Assembly: GCF_000178835.2 (NCBI RefSeq)
Contig: NC_015275.1
Coordinates: 1,385,001-1,449,000 of the forward strand
DNA length: 64,000 nt
From: Cellulosilyticum lentocellum DSM 5427
GTDB lineage: Bacteria; Bacillota; Clostridia; Lachnospirales; Cellulosilyticaceae
Direction: 5' to 3'
Positions 16,825 through 25,754 of the stretch are shown in pieces. A program made the translations under genes and the position numbers. A model generated the notes under the pieces. The model searched no databases, had not been told where the DNA came from, and was given only the letters and a program-made list of their open reading frames with translations. The stretch's first letter is position 1. Every line of letters begins with the position of its first letter.

Positions 16825-17793
16825 TTAACTCCAAGGAGTCCAATTATCACTACCGTTTAGTACATTTTGACGAGAGTAATGTTTAGCCTCCATGTCACTT
16901 AATAAATGAGACCAATTAACACGTTCTGTAGGAGTATATCCTGGGCCTTTGTTGTTATATTCACCAAAGAAGTTTACTTTTTCACTGTCAGGCTTATCCC
17001 AGTTATGCCAACCTGCAGGGATAATATGAGCTCCTAAATCACAATTAATAAATACGCTTTTGGCAAAATGCCTCCAAGGACGTCCTAGATAAACGGTGTG
17101 TTTTGGACAATGACTAGTAATCTTACAATCTTCAAAGACATAACCATAAGCTTGGCCTTCAGGTGTGGAAGGAGCAGTAATATAGCCGTTTACTTTTTTG
17201 CCTATATCATTAGAAAAAATGGTACAGCTATAAAAGAAAGCGGTAGCAGAGCCGAAGATAAAATCGATATCTCCTTGGATGTAACAGTTTTCATAGTATT
17301 GTCTACCATTAATGCGAGGTGCATTTTCACGGGGACCTCTAAATGAACCAGGTACAATAGGCTTGGGTGGTAATGGGCCTGTAAAGAGGGTATCTTGATA
17401 GCCTATAAAGCGGCAATTTTTAAAACACACACGATCGCCGTCCACATAAGCAGCAATAGCTTGTCCTACTTTGTCACCTATGCCACTACTATTTTCAATA
17501 CAAAGATTTTCTGCATGAAAATCAGATGTACCTACAAACATGGTATAGGAGTTGAAGGTACCATAGCTTTCGCCAGTAGGAAAAAGCTTATAGGCATAAT
17601 CATCATAAGTAATAATTGTTTTATCAGCACTTTCGCCAATAAGTCTAATGTAAGGAGAAGTAATGTGAATTTTTTCCTTGTAAACGCCATTTTTGATGTA
17701 TATTGTACACCAAGTTGTATTAGAGCTTGGAATACTATCAATAGCAGCTTGCACTGAATCAAAATCTCCTTGGTTATTCTTTGCTACAATCAT
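16825..17793 (-). CDS. Pectinesterase (CE8), without a signal peptide
   Basis: 322 residues. It removes methyl esters from galacturonan. The right-handed beta-helix carries all CE8 landmarks: GQAIA at 110-114, YQDTLF with the acid/base Asp at 134, GDIDFIFG with the nucleophile Asp at 177, and LGRPWR with the substrate-binding Arg. It begins MIVAKNNQGDFDSVQAAID directly at the catalytic domain, with no signal peptide or lipobox, so it should act in the cytoplasm on imported methylated oligogalacturonides. The ribosome site is AAGGA. It is divergent from the transporter operon and is probably controlled by the same inducer. Confidence 0.93.
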   Translation of the reverse strand: MIVAKNNQGDFDSVQAAIDSIPSSNTTWCTIYIKNGVYKEKIHITSPYIRLIGESADKTIITYDDYAYKLFPTGESYGTFNSYTMFVGTSDFHAENLCIENSSGIGDKVGQAIAAYVDGDRVCFKNCRFIGYQDTLFTGPLPPKPIVPGSFRGPRENAPRINGRQYYENCYIQGDIDFIFGSATAFFYSCTIFSNDIGKKVNGYITAPSTPEGQAYGYVFEDCKITSHCPKHTVYLGRPWRHFAKSVFINCDLGAHIIPAGWHNWDKPDSEKVNFFGEYNNKGPGYTPTERVNWSHLLSDMEAKHYSRQNVLNGSDNWTPWS

Positions 17794-18194
17794 GTTTACA
17801 CATCCTTGTCATCATAGTATTTAACAATAGGATTATAGCATAGAAGGAAGTTAGTTGTTTAAAATCACCATAAAAATCATACTTTGAGAACAAGATATGT
17901 AAAAAACATGCCAAAGAGAACAATATTATGTATGGTTATTTAATTAATAAGATATATAATTTTAAATATATAATAATTATATAATTAACAAAAAAAGTTA
18001 GATAAGACATCAAGAAACTAGAGTGAAGATCAGAATGAGTTAACTAGAAAAAGACTTAAGTTTATATGTCAGCTCCAAAGCTACTTACTTAAGGTACGTA
18101 CTTTGAATACATAAATAAGCATGTGTAGTAAAAGCTGAAATGAAAGGACACAAAACCTTTCACACTAATAATTCATTTTTTAGGAGGATTTAGT
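17794..18194. promoter_or_regulatory. Long AT-rich control region between pectinesterase and the sugar ABC operon
   Basis: 401 bases without a gene. The minus strand has TATAAT near 17832-17837 with a poor -35, about 45 nt from the pectinesterase start. The plus strand has no clear consensus promoter, which fits activation by the AraC-type regulator encoded at the end of the cluster. A short palindrome GTACGTAC lies around 18095-18102. An AGGAGG site ends the region. Confidence 0.4.
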
Positions 18195-19574
18195 ATGAAA
18201 AAAGCATTAGCAATGGCAATGTCAACTTGTTTATTAGCAACTTCACTAGTTGGTTGTGGTAGTAACGAGTCAAAACAACCAGAGGCATCAAGTACTCCAG
18301 CACCAAGCACAGAAGCATCTGCAAGTCCAGAAGCATCTGCAGAAGCTGCAGACCCATCTGCAGTAAGTGGAACACTCAGATTTAACTGGTGGGGTGGCGA
18401 TGACAGACACACAGCTACTCTTGAAGCAGTTAAAGCATTCGAAGCAAAATATCCAAACATCAAAGTAGAAAGTGAATACGGCGGTTGGGATGGCCATGCT
18501 GAAAAGATTACTACTCAAATGACAGGTGGTACAGCAGCAGACGTTCTTCAAGTTAACTATGACTGGTTAAGCAAATTCTCTCCAGATGGAACAGGTTTCT
18601 TAGATCTTGAATCTATGGGTTCTTACTTAGATCTTAGTACATTCTCAGAGGATGTATTAACATTTGGTAGAAGAAAAGGTGTTTTAAATGCAATTCCTGT
18701 TTCTACAACAGGTAGAAGTATGTACTTCAACAAAACAACATTTGATAAAGTTGGAGCAGAACTTCCAAAAACTTGGGATGACCTTCTTGCGTTAGGTGAG
18801 AAATTCTCAGCTCAAGGTTTATATCCATATGACTTAGATACAGGTTCTGGTTTCCCAGGATGGTATAACTCAATTGTATATATGCAACAAAAAACAGGTC
18901 ATCTTTTCATTAATGAAGATGGTACACTTGGATTTACACAAGAAGATATCAAAGAAGGTCTTGATTTCTACAAATCTTTAGAAGATGCAAAAGTAATTAG
19001 AACACAAGAACAAAGATCAAATGAAGCTGGTACAACACCACTTTACCAAACACCATCTTGGTTAGATGGAAAAGTAGCTGGTGTTCTTGAATGGTCAAGT
19101 TCAATTGGTAAATTTGAATCTGCATTAGAAGAAAAAGGTCAAGAATTAGTTCTTGGTAATCTTTTAACACTTGATGGTGCACAATCAACAGGTTGGTTCA
19201 TGAAACCTTCTTTATTATTTGCAATCAATAAAGATACAAAATCTCCAGAAGCAGCAGCAGTATTATTAAACTACATCTTAAATGATCCAGAAGCAGCAGT
19301 TATTCTTGGAACAACAAGAGGTATTCCAGCTTCTTCAGCAGCAAAAGAAGCATTACAAGCTGCAGGTGAGCTTGAAGGTCTTGCTTATGAAGGTACAAAA
19401 CAAATCGAAGACTGTCAACCAATCATTATGAGCCCATACTTAGAAAACTCTATAATGAAAGAAATTTACAAAGAAGCTGTAGAAGCCGTTTCTTATGGAA
19501 CAGCAACAACAGAGGAAGCAGCAGCTACAATGTATGAAGAATTAGTAGACACATTAGAGTCAATTGCTCAATAG
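18195..19574 (+). CDS. Sugar ABC transporter solute-binding lipoprotein (copy 1)
   Basis: 459 residues, family 1 extracellular solute-binding protein. A lipoprotein signal peptide ends LVG-C with Cys21, followed by a Ser/Ala/Pro/Glu-rich tether (about 22-60) and the binding domain starting LRFNWWGGDDRH. GGTAADVLQVNYDWL and FPGWYNSIVYMQQKTG are typical of the oligosaccharide-binding family. It precedes a second, very similar binding protein and two permeases. Given the surrounding pectin genes the ligand is probably oligogalacturonate or another pectin fragment; that is inferred. AGGAGG lies 7 nt before ATG. Confidence 0.9.
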   Translation: MKKALAMAMSTCLLATSLVGCGSNESKQPEASSTPAPSTEASASPEASAEAADPSAVSGTLRFNWWGGDDRHTATLEAVKAFEAKYPNIKVESEYGGWDGHAEKITTQMTGGTAADVLQVNYDWLSKFSPDGTGFLDLESMGSYLDLSTFSEDVLTFGRRKGVLNAIPVSTTGRSMYFNKTTFDKVGAELPKTWDDLLALGEKFSAQGLYPYDLDTGSGFPGWYNSIVYMQQKTGHLFINEDGTLGFTQEDIKEGLDFYKSLEDAKVIRTQEQRSNEAGTTPLYQTPSWLDGKVAGVLEWSSSIGKFESALEEKGQELVLGNLLTLDGAQSTGWFMKPSLLFAINKDTKSPEAAAVLLNYILNDPEAAVILGTTRGIPASSAAKEALQAAGELEGLAYEGTKQIEDCQPIIMSPYLENSIMKEIYKEAVEAVSYGTATTEEAAATMYEELVDTLESIAQ

Positions 19575-19585
19575 TATTTACAATG

Positions 19586-19613
19586 CTCCCCTTTAGATTT
19601 ATCTATAGGGGAG
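19586..19613 (+). repeat. Hairpin between the two binding-protein genes
   Basis: CTCCCC (19586-19591) and GGGGAG (19608-19613), extended by AGAT/ATCT, form a stable stem with only a weak T-rich tail. It may partly terminate or stabilise the abundant first message. Confidence 0.5.
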
Positions 19614-19807
19614 ATATTCTTTAAATTGTTGATTGTAACTATAAAAATAGTCGATTGATAGCAATATATGTATTATAGTGTAGAAAAAGAACAAATTTTA
19701 GTATGGATTACTGTTAAAAAATGCTATATAATTTCAATATAGGTTATTAGTATTAGATGAAATGACTAGAACTTGACCGAAACGAATGACAACTAGGAGG
19801 ATTTAAG

Positions 19808-21151
19808 ATGAAAAGAACACTTGCAATGGTAATGTCAACATGTTTACTTGCAACTTCATTAGTTGGCTGTGGAAGTGATAATGCCAAAACAGAAGCACCA
19901 AAAACAGAAACACCAGCGGAAAAAGTAGATGTAACAGCTGATTCTGTTACACTTAGATTTAACTGGTGGGGCGGGGATGATCGTCACACAGCAACATTAG
20001 CTGCTATTGATGCTTTCAAAGCTAAATATCCCAATATTTCAATTGAAGCTGAATACGGTGGTTGGGATGGTCATGCTGAAAAAATCACTACACAGATGAC
20101 AGGTGGTACAGCCGCAGATATTCTTCAAGTTAACTATGACTGGTTATTAAAATTCTCTCCAGATGGAACCGGTTTCTACAATCTTGAAAGTTTAGGTGAT
20201 TATTTAGACCTTAGTACATTCAATGAAAACGTATTAGCATTTGGTAGAAGAAAAGGCATTTTAAATGCTATCCCAGTTTCTACAACAGGAAGAAGTACAT
20301 ATTACAATAAAACAACTTTTGATAAAGTTGGTGTAGCTGTTCCTAAAACATGGGATGAACTTTTAGCATCAGGTTCAGCATTTGCAGCGCAAGGCTTATA
20401 TCCATTTGACCTTGATACAGGAGCAGGTTTCCCAGGGTGGTATATGAGTGTTGTCTATATGCAACAAAAAACAGGTCGTCTTTTCATTAATGAAGATGGC
20501 ACGCTTGGATTTACACAAGAAGATGTTAAAGAAGCGCTTGACTTCTATAAATCTTTAGAGGATGCGAAAGTAATTAGAACACAAGAAGAAAGATCAAACG
20601 AAGCTGGTACAACACCACTTTACCAAACACCATCTTGGTTAGATGGAAAAGTAGCAGGTGTACTTGAGTGGAGTAGTTCAATTGGTAAATATGAAAAAGC
20701 ATTAGAAGAAAAAGGTCAAGAATTAGTTCTTGGTGATCTTTTAATGATGGATGATGCCAAGTCAACAGGTTGGTTTATGAAACCATCTTTATTATTTGCA
20801 ATTAATAAAGATACAAAATATCCAGCTCATGCAGCGACATTCTTAAATTATTTATTAAATGACTCAGAAGCAGCACAAATTCTTGGAACAACAAGAGGTA
20901 TACCAGCATCTTCAGCTGCTAAAGAAGCACTTGCATCAACTGGAGAACTTGATGGCATTGCTTTTGAAGGAACAACTCAAATTGAAAACTGTGATCCAAT
21001 TATCATGAGTATTTATATGGAAAACTCAGAAATGAAAGAAGCTTACAAAACAGCAGTTGAGCATGTATCTTATGGTACCAAATCAACTGAAGAAGCGGCA
21101 GCTGAAATGTTTGAAGAAATGACTGATATTTTAGATGCAATTGCACAATAG
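19808..21151 (+). CDS. Sugar ABC transporter solute-binding lipoprotein (copy 2)
   Basis: 447 residues, a close tandem paralogue of the preceding gene. It has the same signal peptide pattern and lipobox (LVGC, Cys21), a shorter and Lys/Pro/Thr-richer tether, and a nearly identical binding domain (WDGHAEKITTQMTGGTAAD and NEAGTTPLYQTPSWLDGKV are shared). Differences gather in the tether and in scattered surface positions, so ligand range may have shifted only slightly. It is preceded by AGGAGG and followed 55 nt later by the first permease, making it the likelier partner of the complex. Confidence 0.9.
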   Translation: MKRTLAMVMSTCLLATSLVGCGSDNAKTEAPKTETPAEKVDVTADSVTLRFNWWGGDDRHTATLAAIDAFKAKYPNISIEAEYGGWDGHAEKITTQMTGGTAADILQVNYDWLLKFSPDGTGFYNLESLGDYLDLSTFNENVLAFGRRKGILNAIPVSTTGRSTYYNKTTFDKVGVAVPKTWDELLASGSAFAAQGLYPFDLDTGAGFPGWYMSVVYMQQKTGRLFINEDGTLGFTQEDVKEALDFYKSLEDAKVIRTQEERSNEAGTTPLYQTPSWLDGKVAGVLEWSSSIGKYEKALEEKGQELVLGDLLMMDDAKSTGWFMKPSLLFAINKDTKYPAHAATFLNYLLNDSEAAQILGTTRGIPASSAAKEALASTGELDGIAFEGTTQIENCDPIIMSIYMENSEMKEAYKTAVEHVSYGTKSTEEAAAEMFEEMTDILDAIAQ

Positions 21152-21206
21152 TAATAAAAAAAATAGGGCAAGCTTAACTTGCCCAGTATAAAATGAGGGG
21201 GGACTT

Positions 21207-22112
21207 ATGAAAAGTACTGCTAAAAAGAAGTTCAATAAGAAGAATTATATCGGACTTCTCTATATTATGCCTTGGCTTATTGGATTTTTAGTATTTACAT
21301 TATATCCAATTATAGCATCTTTTTACTTAAGTTTTACAGATTACAATCTAATGGATGCACCAACATGGATAGGTTTTGGTAACTTTACTAAGCTCTTTGG
21401 AAATAGACAATTCCTTAAAGCTTTAGGTGTAACAGCTAAATACGTGGTATTAGTAGTGCCGCTTAAATTAGCATTCTCATTATTTGTTGCTTTTATTCTT
21501 AATATGAATATTAAAGGGATTAATTTCTTTAGAACAGCATACTACATTCCATCTATTTTAGGTTCAAACGTAGCAATTGCTATTCTTTGGAAATTCTTAT
21601 TTGCAACAGATGGTCTTGTTAACCAAGTATTAGGTGTTGTAGGTGTAGACCCAATCAGTTGGTTCGGTCAAGCAACACCAGCACTATTTACAATTGTATT
21701 ACTTCGTGTATGGGAATTCGGTTCAACTATGGTTATCTTCTTATCAGCACTCAAAGAAGTACCAGGGGATCTTTACGAAGCAGCCGCTGTGGATGGTTCA
21801 GGTCCTTGGAGAAACTTCTTCCAAATCACTATACCAATGATTACACCAATTATTTTCTTCAACTTCATCATGCAGCTGGTAAGTGCCTTCCAGGAATTCA
21901 ATGCACCATACTTAATTACATCAGGGGATCCACAAAAAGGAACATACCTCTTACCAATGCTTATTTATGATAACACTTTCAAACACTATAAGATGGGATA
22001 TGCAAGTGCTATGTCATGGATTCTATTTATCATTGTAATGGCATTTACATTAATTACATTCAATAGTTCTAAATACTGGGTATACTACAGTGACAATGGA
22101 GGTGAAGAATAA
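21207..22112 (+). CDS. Sugar ABC transporter permease (MalF/UgpA type)
   Basis: 301 residues, six membrane segments, with the cytoplasmic EAA loop DLYEAAAVDGSGPWRNFFQITIP that contacts the ATPase. The N terminus KKNYIGLLYIMPWLIGFLVFTLYPI is typical of carbohydrate permeases of the CUT1 class. It follows the binding proteins and lies one nucleotide before the second permease. No ATPase gene follows, so a shared MsiK/MsmX-like ATPase encoded elsewhere is expected. AGGGGGGA precedes the start. Confidence 0.92.
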   Translation: MKSTAKKKFNKKNYIGLLYIMPWLIGFLVFTLYPIIASFYLSFTDYNLMDAPTWIGFGNFTKLFGNRQFLKALGVTAKYVVLVVPLKLAFSLFVAFILNMNIKGINFFRTAYYIPSILGSNVAIAILWKFLFATDGLVNQVLGVVGVDPISWFGQATPALFTIVLLRVWEFGSTMVIFLSALKEVPGDLYEAAAVDGSGPWRNFFQITIPMITPIIFFNFIMQLVSAFQEFNAPYLITSGDPQKGTYLLPMLIYDNTFKHYKMGYASAMSWILFIIVMAFTLITFNSSKYWVYYSDNGGEE

Positions 22113-22113
22113 G

Positions 22114-23031
22114 ATGGAACAGCAACTTAGTCAAAATGCAACAGTAGAACAAAGAAGATCGGCAGAAATGCAAAGACAAGCAAAACGAAAAAGAAAGAAA
22201 GCTATTAAAATGGCTTGTATGTATGCTATCTTAATCTTCGTAGCTATTATCATGGTTTATCCAATTATTTGGTTAATTGGTGCTTCGTTTAAATCAAATG
22301 CAGAAATTTTTACTTCAATTGGATTTATTCCAAGTTCATTTGACTTCCAACCTTATATTGATGGGTGGAAAACAGGAACAGAATATACAATGGGACATTA
22401 TTTCTTAAATACATTTAAGATTGTTGTTCCTAAAGTAATTTTCGTAGTCATTTCATCATCATTAACAGCATATGGTTTTGCTAGATTTAATTTCCCATTA
22501 AAGAAATTATTCTTCTCATGTGTAATTGGTACAATGTTACTTCCAAATATTATCTTGAGAATTCCAAGTTACATGATGTGGAAAACTTTCGGTTTACTTG
22601 ACACATATGCACCATTAGTGCTTCCAGCATTATTTGCAACAGAATTATTCTTTGTATTTATGCTCATTCAGTTCTTTAGAGGTATTCCTAGAGATCTTGA
22701 TGAAGCAGCTGAAATCGATGGATGTGGAAGCTTCCAAACCCTTATACAAATTTTATTACCAGTGCTTAAACCAGCACTTATCTCATGTGCGTTATTCACA
22801 TTCATGTGGACAATGAATGACTTCATGGGTCCATTAATCTTCGTAACTTCAGTTAAAAAATATCCATTAACAATTGCTCTTAAAATGTCAATGGATGCAA
22901 CAAGTGGTACCTTTGACTGGAATAAAGTTATTGCTATGTCACTTGTTGGTCTTGCTCCATCAATTATCGTATTCTTCTCAGCTCAAAAATACTTTATTGA
23001 AGGTATTGCAAGTAGTGGTATTAAAGGCTAA
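22114..23031 (+). CDS. Sugar ABC transporter permease (MalG/UgpE type)
   Basis: 305 residues with a charged N-terminal tail of about 40 residues, then six membrane segments. The EAA loop reads DLDEAAEIDGCGSFQTLIQILLPVLKP. The start is taken at the ATG after GGAGGTGAAGAATAAG, where the ribosome site overlaps the end of the first permease gene; an in-frame upstream ATG would lack a ribosome site. It forms the heterodimeric channel with the previous gene product. The polygalacturonase gene follows after 18 nt. Confidence 0.9.
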   Translation: MEQQLSQNATVEQRRSAEMQRQAKRKRKKAIKMACMYAILIFVAIIMVYPIIWLIGASFKSNAEIFTSIGFIPSSFDFQPYIDGWKTGTEYTMGHYFLNTFKIVVPKVIFVVISSSLTAYGFARFNFPLKKLFFSCVIGTMLLPNIILRIPSYMMWKTFGLLDTYAPLVLPALFATELFFVFMLIQFFRGIPRDLDEAAEIDGCGSFQTLIQILLPVLKPALISCALFTFMWTMNDFMGPLIFVTSVKKYPLTIALKMSMDATSGTFDWNKVIAMSLVGLAPSIIVFFSAQKYFIEGIASSGIKG

Positions 23032-23049
23032 GAGGAGGAATGGTGTGCG

Positions 23050-24597
23050 ATGTGGAATATAGCCAATGTAACTTCGACAAGTGTAACGATTGAAATAGAG
23101 AATGAGGCTTGTCACTTTGTAGACCAAGACTATTCATTAAGTATAAATGGTGAAGCTAAGGCGTCTCCTAAGACAAATATCTTTACAATTTATAACTTAA
23201 CACCAGCGACCGAATATCACATTAGTTTATCAGCAAACGGAAAGGAGGTAGCCGATACAGTGGCTACCCTTTCTGATACTGCTATCTTAAACGTTAAAGA
23301 TTTCGGTGCGGTAGGCGATGGCGTGACTATGGACACTGCAGCTATCCAAGCAGCTATTATGGCAGCACCAAAAGGTTCAAGAGTTGTAATACCAGCAGGA
23401 ACGTATAAAATACTTCCACTTTTTCTTAAAAGTCATATGACGCTTGAGTTATTAGAAGGTGCTACTTTATTAGCTCATACAGATAGAAAGGACTATCCTA
23501 TTTTACCTGGGAAAATGATACTTGAAGATGGTAGTATAGCTTATCTTGCTTCTTGGGAAGGAGATATGGCAGACTGTTACGCTAGCATTATTACAGGAAT
23601 TGGTGTTCGTGATGTACGCATTATTGGACAAGGAACAATTGATGGTAATGGTCAAAATGCTGATTGGTGGGTTGATTGTAAGGTGAAAAGAGGAGCGTGG
23701 AGGCCACGTAGCCTTTACTTAGTTGATTGTGAGGATGTTGTAGTAGAAGGAATCACAATCAAAAATTCACCTTCATGGACAGTTCATCCTGTTAGAAGTA
23801 CAAAGCTTCGTTTTATCAATTTAACACTTAATAACCCAAAGGATTCACCTAATACAGATGGAATTGATCCAGAATCTTGTAATGGTGTAGAAATTATTGG
23901 TGTAAAATTCTCATTAGGGGACGATTGTATTGCTATTAAATCTGGTAAAATTAGTGTACCAGTAGATATGAGAAGACCTAGTGAAAATATTATTATCCGA
24001 AATTGTTTAATGGAATATGGACATGGTGGTGTAGTATTAGGCAGTGAAATGTCAGGCGGCATCAAACATGTATATGTAGAACGTTGTTTCTTTAGAAACA
24101 CAGATAGAGGACTGAGAATCAAAACAAGACGCGGTAGAGGAAATACTGCTGTTATTGATGAGATTTATATAAAAAATATCAAAATGGATGGGGTATTAAC
24201 ACCATTCACTCTTAATTGTTTCTATTTCTGTGATCCAGATGGAAAAACAGAGTATGTATGGAGCAAAGATAAGCTTCCAGTAGATGAACGTACACCTTAT
24301 ATAGGAACATTGAATTTCGAAAATATTTATTGTGAAAACTCAGAAGTATGTGCGGGCTTCATTTATGGACTTCCAGAACAAACGATTAAAGAACTTAACT
24401 TTAAAAATGTGTTTATTGAGTTTAAGGAAGATGCAACTCCTGACTATCCAGAAATGCTTAGTTTTCAAGAAAAAATCGTGAAATCAGGCTTTATCATACG
24501 TAATGTAGATAAAATCAGACTTCACGATGTGGTGGTAAAAAATCATATTGGAGAAACCTTAAATCTTGATCAAGTAACAGACTACCTAGTAGAATAA
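23050..24597 (+). CDS. Polygalacturonase (GH28), cytoplasmic form
   Basis: 515 residues. An N-terminal beta-sandwich, fibronectin-like segment (about 1-78) is joined to a GH28 beta-helix starting LNVKDFGAVGDGVTMDTAAIQAAI. The catalytic motifs are complete: NTDGID (Asp270), GDDCIAIKSG (Asp291, Asp292), GHGGVVLGSE (His325) and RGLRIKTRRGRGN (Arg/Lys). The architecture resembles exo-acting bacterial enzymes that trim oligogalacturonides. No signal peptide is present, so it should release galacturonate from imported oligomers. It is last in the transporter operon, and its 3' end overlaps the convergent AraC gene by 16 nt. Confidence 0.93.
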   Translation: MWNIANVTSTSVTIEIENEACHFVDQDYSLSINGEAKASPKTNIFTIYNLTPATEYHISLSANGKEVADTVATLSDTAILNVKDFGAVGDGVTMDTAAIQAAIMAAPKGSRVVIPAGTYKILPLFLKSHMTLELLEGATLLAHTDRKDYPILPGKMILEDGSIAYLASWEGDMADCYASIITGIGVRDVRIIGQGTIDGNGQNADWWVDCKVKRGAWRPRSLYLVDCEDVVVEGITIKNSPSWTVHPVRSTKLRFINLTLNNPKDSPNTDGIDPESCNGVEIIGVKFSLGDDCIAIKSGKISVPVDMRRPSENIIIRNCLMEYGHGGVVLGSEMSGGIKHVYVERCFFRNTDRGLRIKTRRGRGNTAVIDEIYIKNIKMDGVLTPFTLNCFYFCDPDGKTEYVWSKDKLPVDERTPYIGTLNFENIYCENSEVCAGFIYGLPEQTIKELNFKNVFIEFKEDATPDYPEMLSFQEKIVKSGFIIRNVDKIRLHDVVVKNHIGETLNLDQVTDYLVE

Positions 24598-25478
24598 TAT
24601 TTCTTATACTGCTGAGGAGAAAGACCTGTAACCAATTTAAAGGTTCGACTAAAATGAGAACTACTTGAAAAACCTACTAATTCTGCTATATCAGCAATCT
24701 TAGTAGAGGAACTTTCAAGTAGTTCTTTTGCGTTCCTAATTCTAAGGCTGTTAATATATTCTATAATGGAAAGGTTAGTAGATTTTTTGAAGATCTTACT
24801 TAAGTAAAAAGGACTAATATAAAATTGCTCGGCAATAGACGTAAGTGTTAGGTCCTCTGTATAGTGAGCACTAATATACTTTATTATTTTATCTACTTTG
24901 TTATTAACAATTTGATGAGATTCATATTCTTTTTGCTGTAAAATCTCTAAGTATTCTTTAATCATAATAAGTAATTCGGATAACTGCAATTTAAGTAAGG
25001 TTTTTTTGTAGGCATTAGGTAAAGTTTCATCTTCAGCTGTTGCCTTAGCACCGAGTTCAATATCATCACTGCCTATTTCTACAAGTTTAAACAAGATATT
25101 TTCAATAATAAGCTTGTACTTAAAAGAAAGAGGTAATACGGTGAATTTAGTTTTAAAAATAGAAGTGAGATTCATCGCTTTTAATTCATCTGAGAAATCT
25201 TCAATAAAGCTACTACTAAAATTAATGACAATACGGCTATGAGGTACATCCCCCATATTAGCTGTTTTATGAACAGAGTCTGCATCAATGAGTACTAAGC
25301 TCCCAGCGTTGACTAGATAGATAGAGTCATCAATAAAGTATTTACGTGAGCCTTCTAATAGATAATAAATTTCATATTTTTTGTGCATATGAAAAAAGTC
25401 CATATTATATACATCTGTTTTTTTCGATTGATCAATGAAAAAATCATAGTGTGGAGCATAAACCGTTTTGCGTACCAT
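24582..25478 (-). CDS. AraC family transcriptional regulator
   Basis: 298 residues. An N-terminal cupin-like sensing domain (HMHKKYEIYYLLEGSRKYFIDD around 30-51) is joined to a C-terminal double helix-turn-helix (about 195-298) with SPFYLSKIFKKSTNLSIIEYINSLR and AELVGFSSSSHFSRTFKLVTGLSPQQYKKY. The start is the ATG behind AAGGGGGTG; the frame continues upstream without another ribosome site. It faces the polygalacturonase gene tail to tail with overlapping stop regions. It is the probable activator of the pectin transporter and enzyme operon, by position. Confidence 0.88.
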   Translation of the reverse strand: MVRKTVYAPHYDFFIDQSKKTDVYNMDFFHMHKKYEIYYLLEGSRKYFIDDSIYLVNAGSLVLIDADSVHKTANMGDVPHSRIVINFSSSFIEDFSDELKAMNLTSIFKTKFTVLPLSFKYKLIIENILFKLVEIGSDDIELGAKATAEDETLPNAYKKTLLKLQLSELLIMIKEYLEILQQKEYESHQIVNNKVDKIIKYISAHYTEDLTLTSIAEQFYISPFYLSKIFKKSTNLSIIEYINSLRIRNAKELLESSSTKIADIAELVGFSSSSHFSRTFKLVTGLSPQQYKKYYSTR

Positions 25479-25697
25479 AAGCACCCCCTTGATTCTACTA
25501 ACTGATAATCGAATTATATCACTTTTAATAAAAAAATTCAATTTTATCGGTAAAAATTCATATTTAGCTAAAAAAAAGGATGAAAATAAATAAAAATATT
25601 AAAAAAAATATGAGCAGGTGAAACTTTTAATTAGAGAATTTGTTTATAAAAAATAATAATCTTATAAAATCTCTCTGTTATAGCGATAATAATATGA

Positions 25698-25703
25698 TAT
25701 AAT
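25698..25703 (+). promoter_or_regulatory. Likely -10 box of the terD operon
   Basis: TATAAT lies 50 nt upstream of the first terD start. The -35 region 17 nt upstream (CTGTTA) is poor, which may indicate an activated or alternative-sigma promoter. Confidence 0.4.
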
Positions 25704-25754
25704 AAAGCAAATACCATCTTTAAAAGGTAAAAGGGAGAACTAGGAGGAAAGCGA

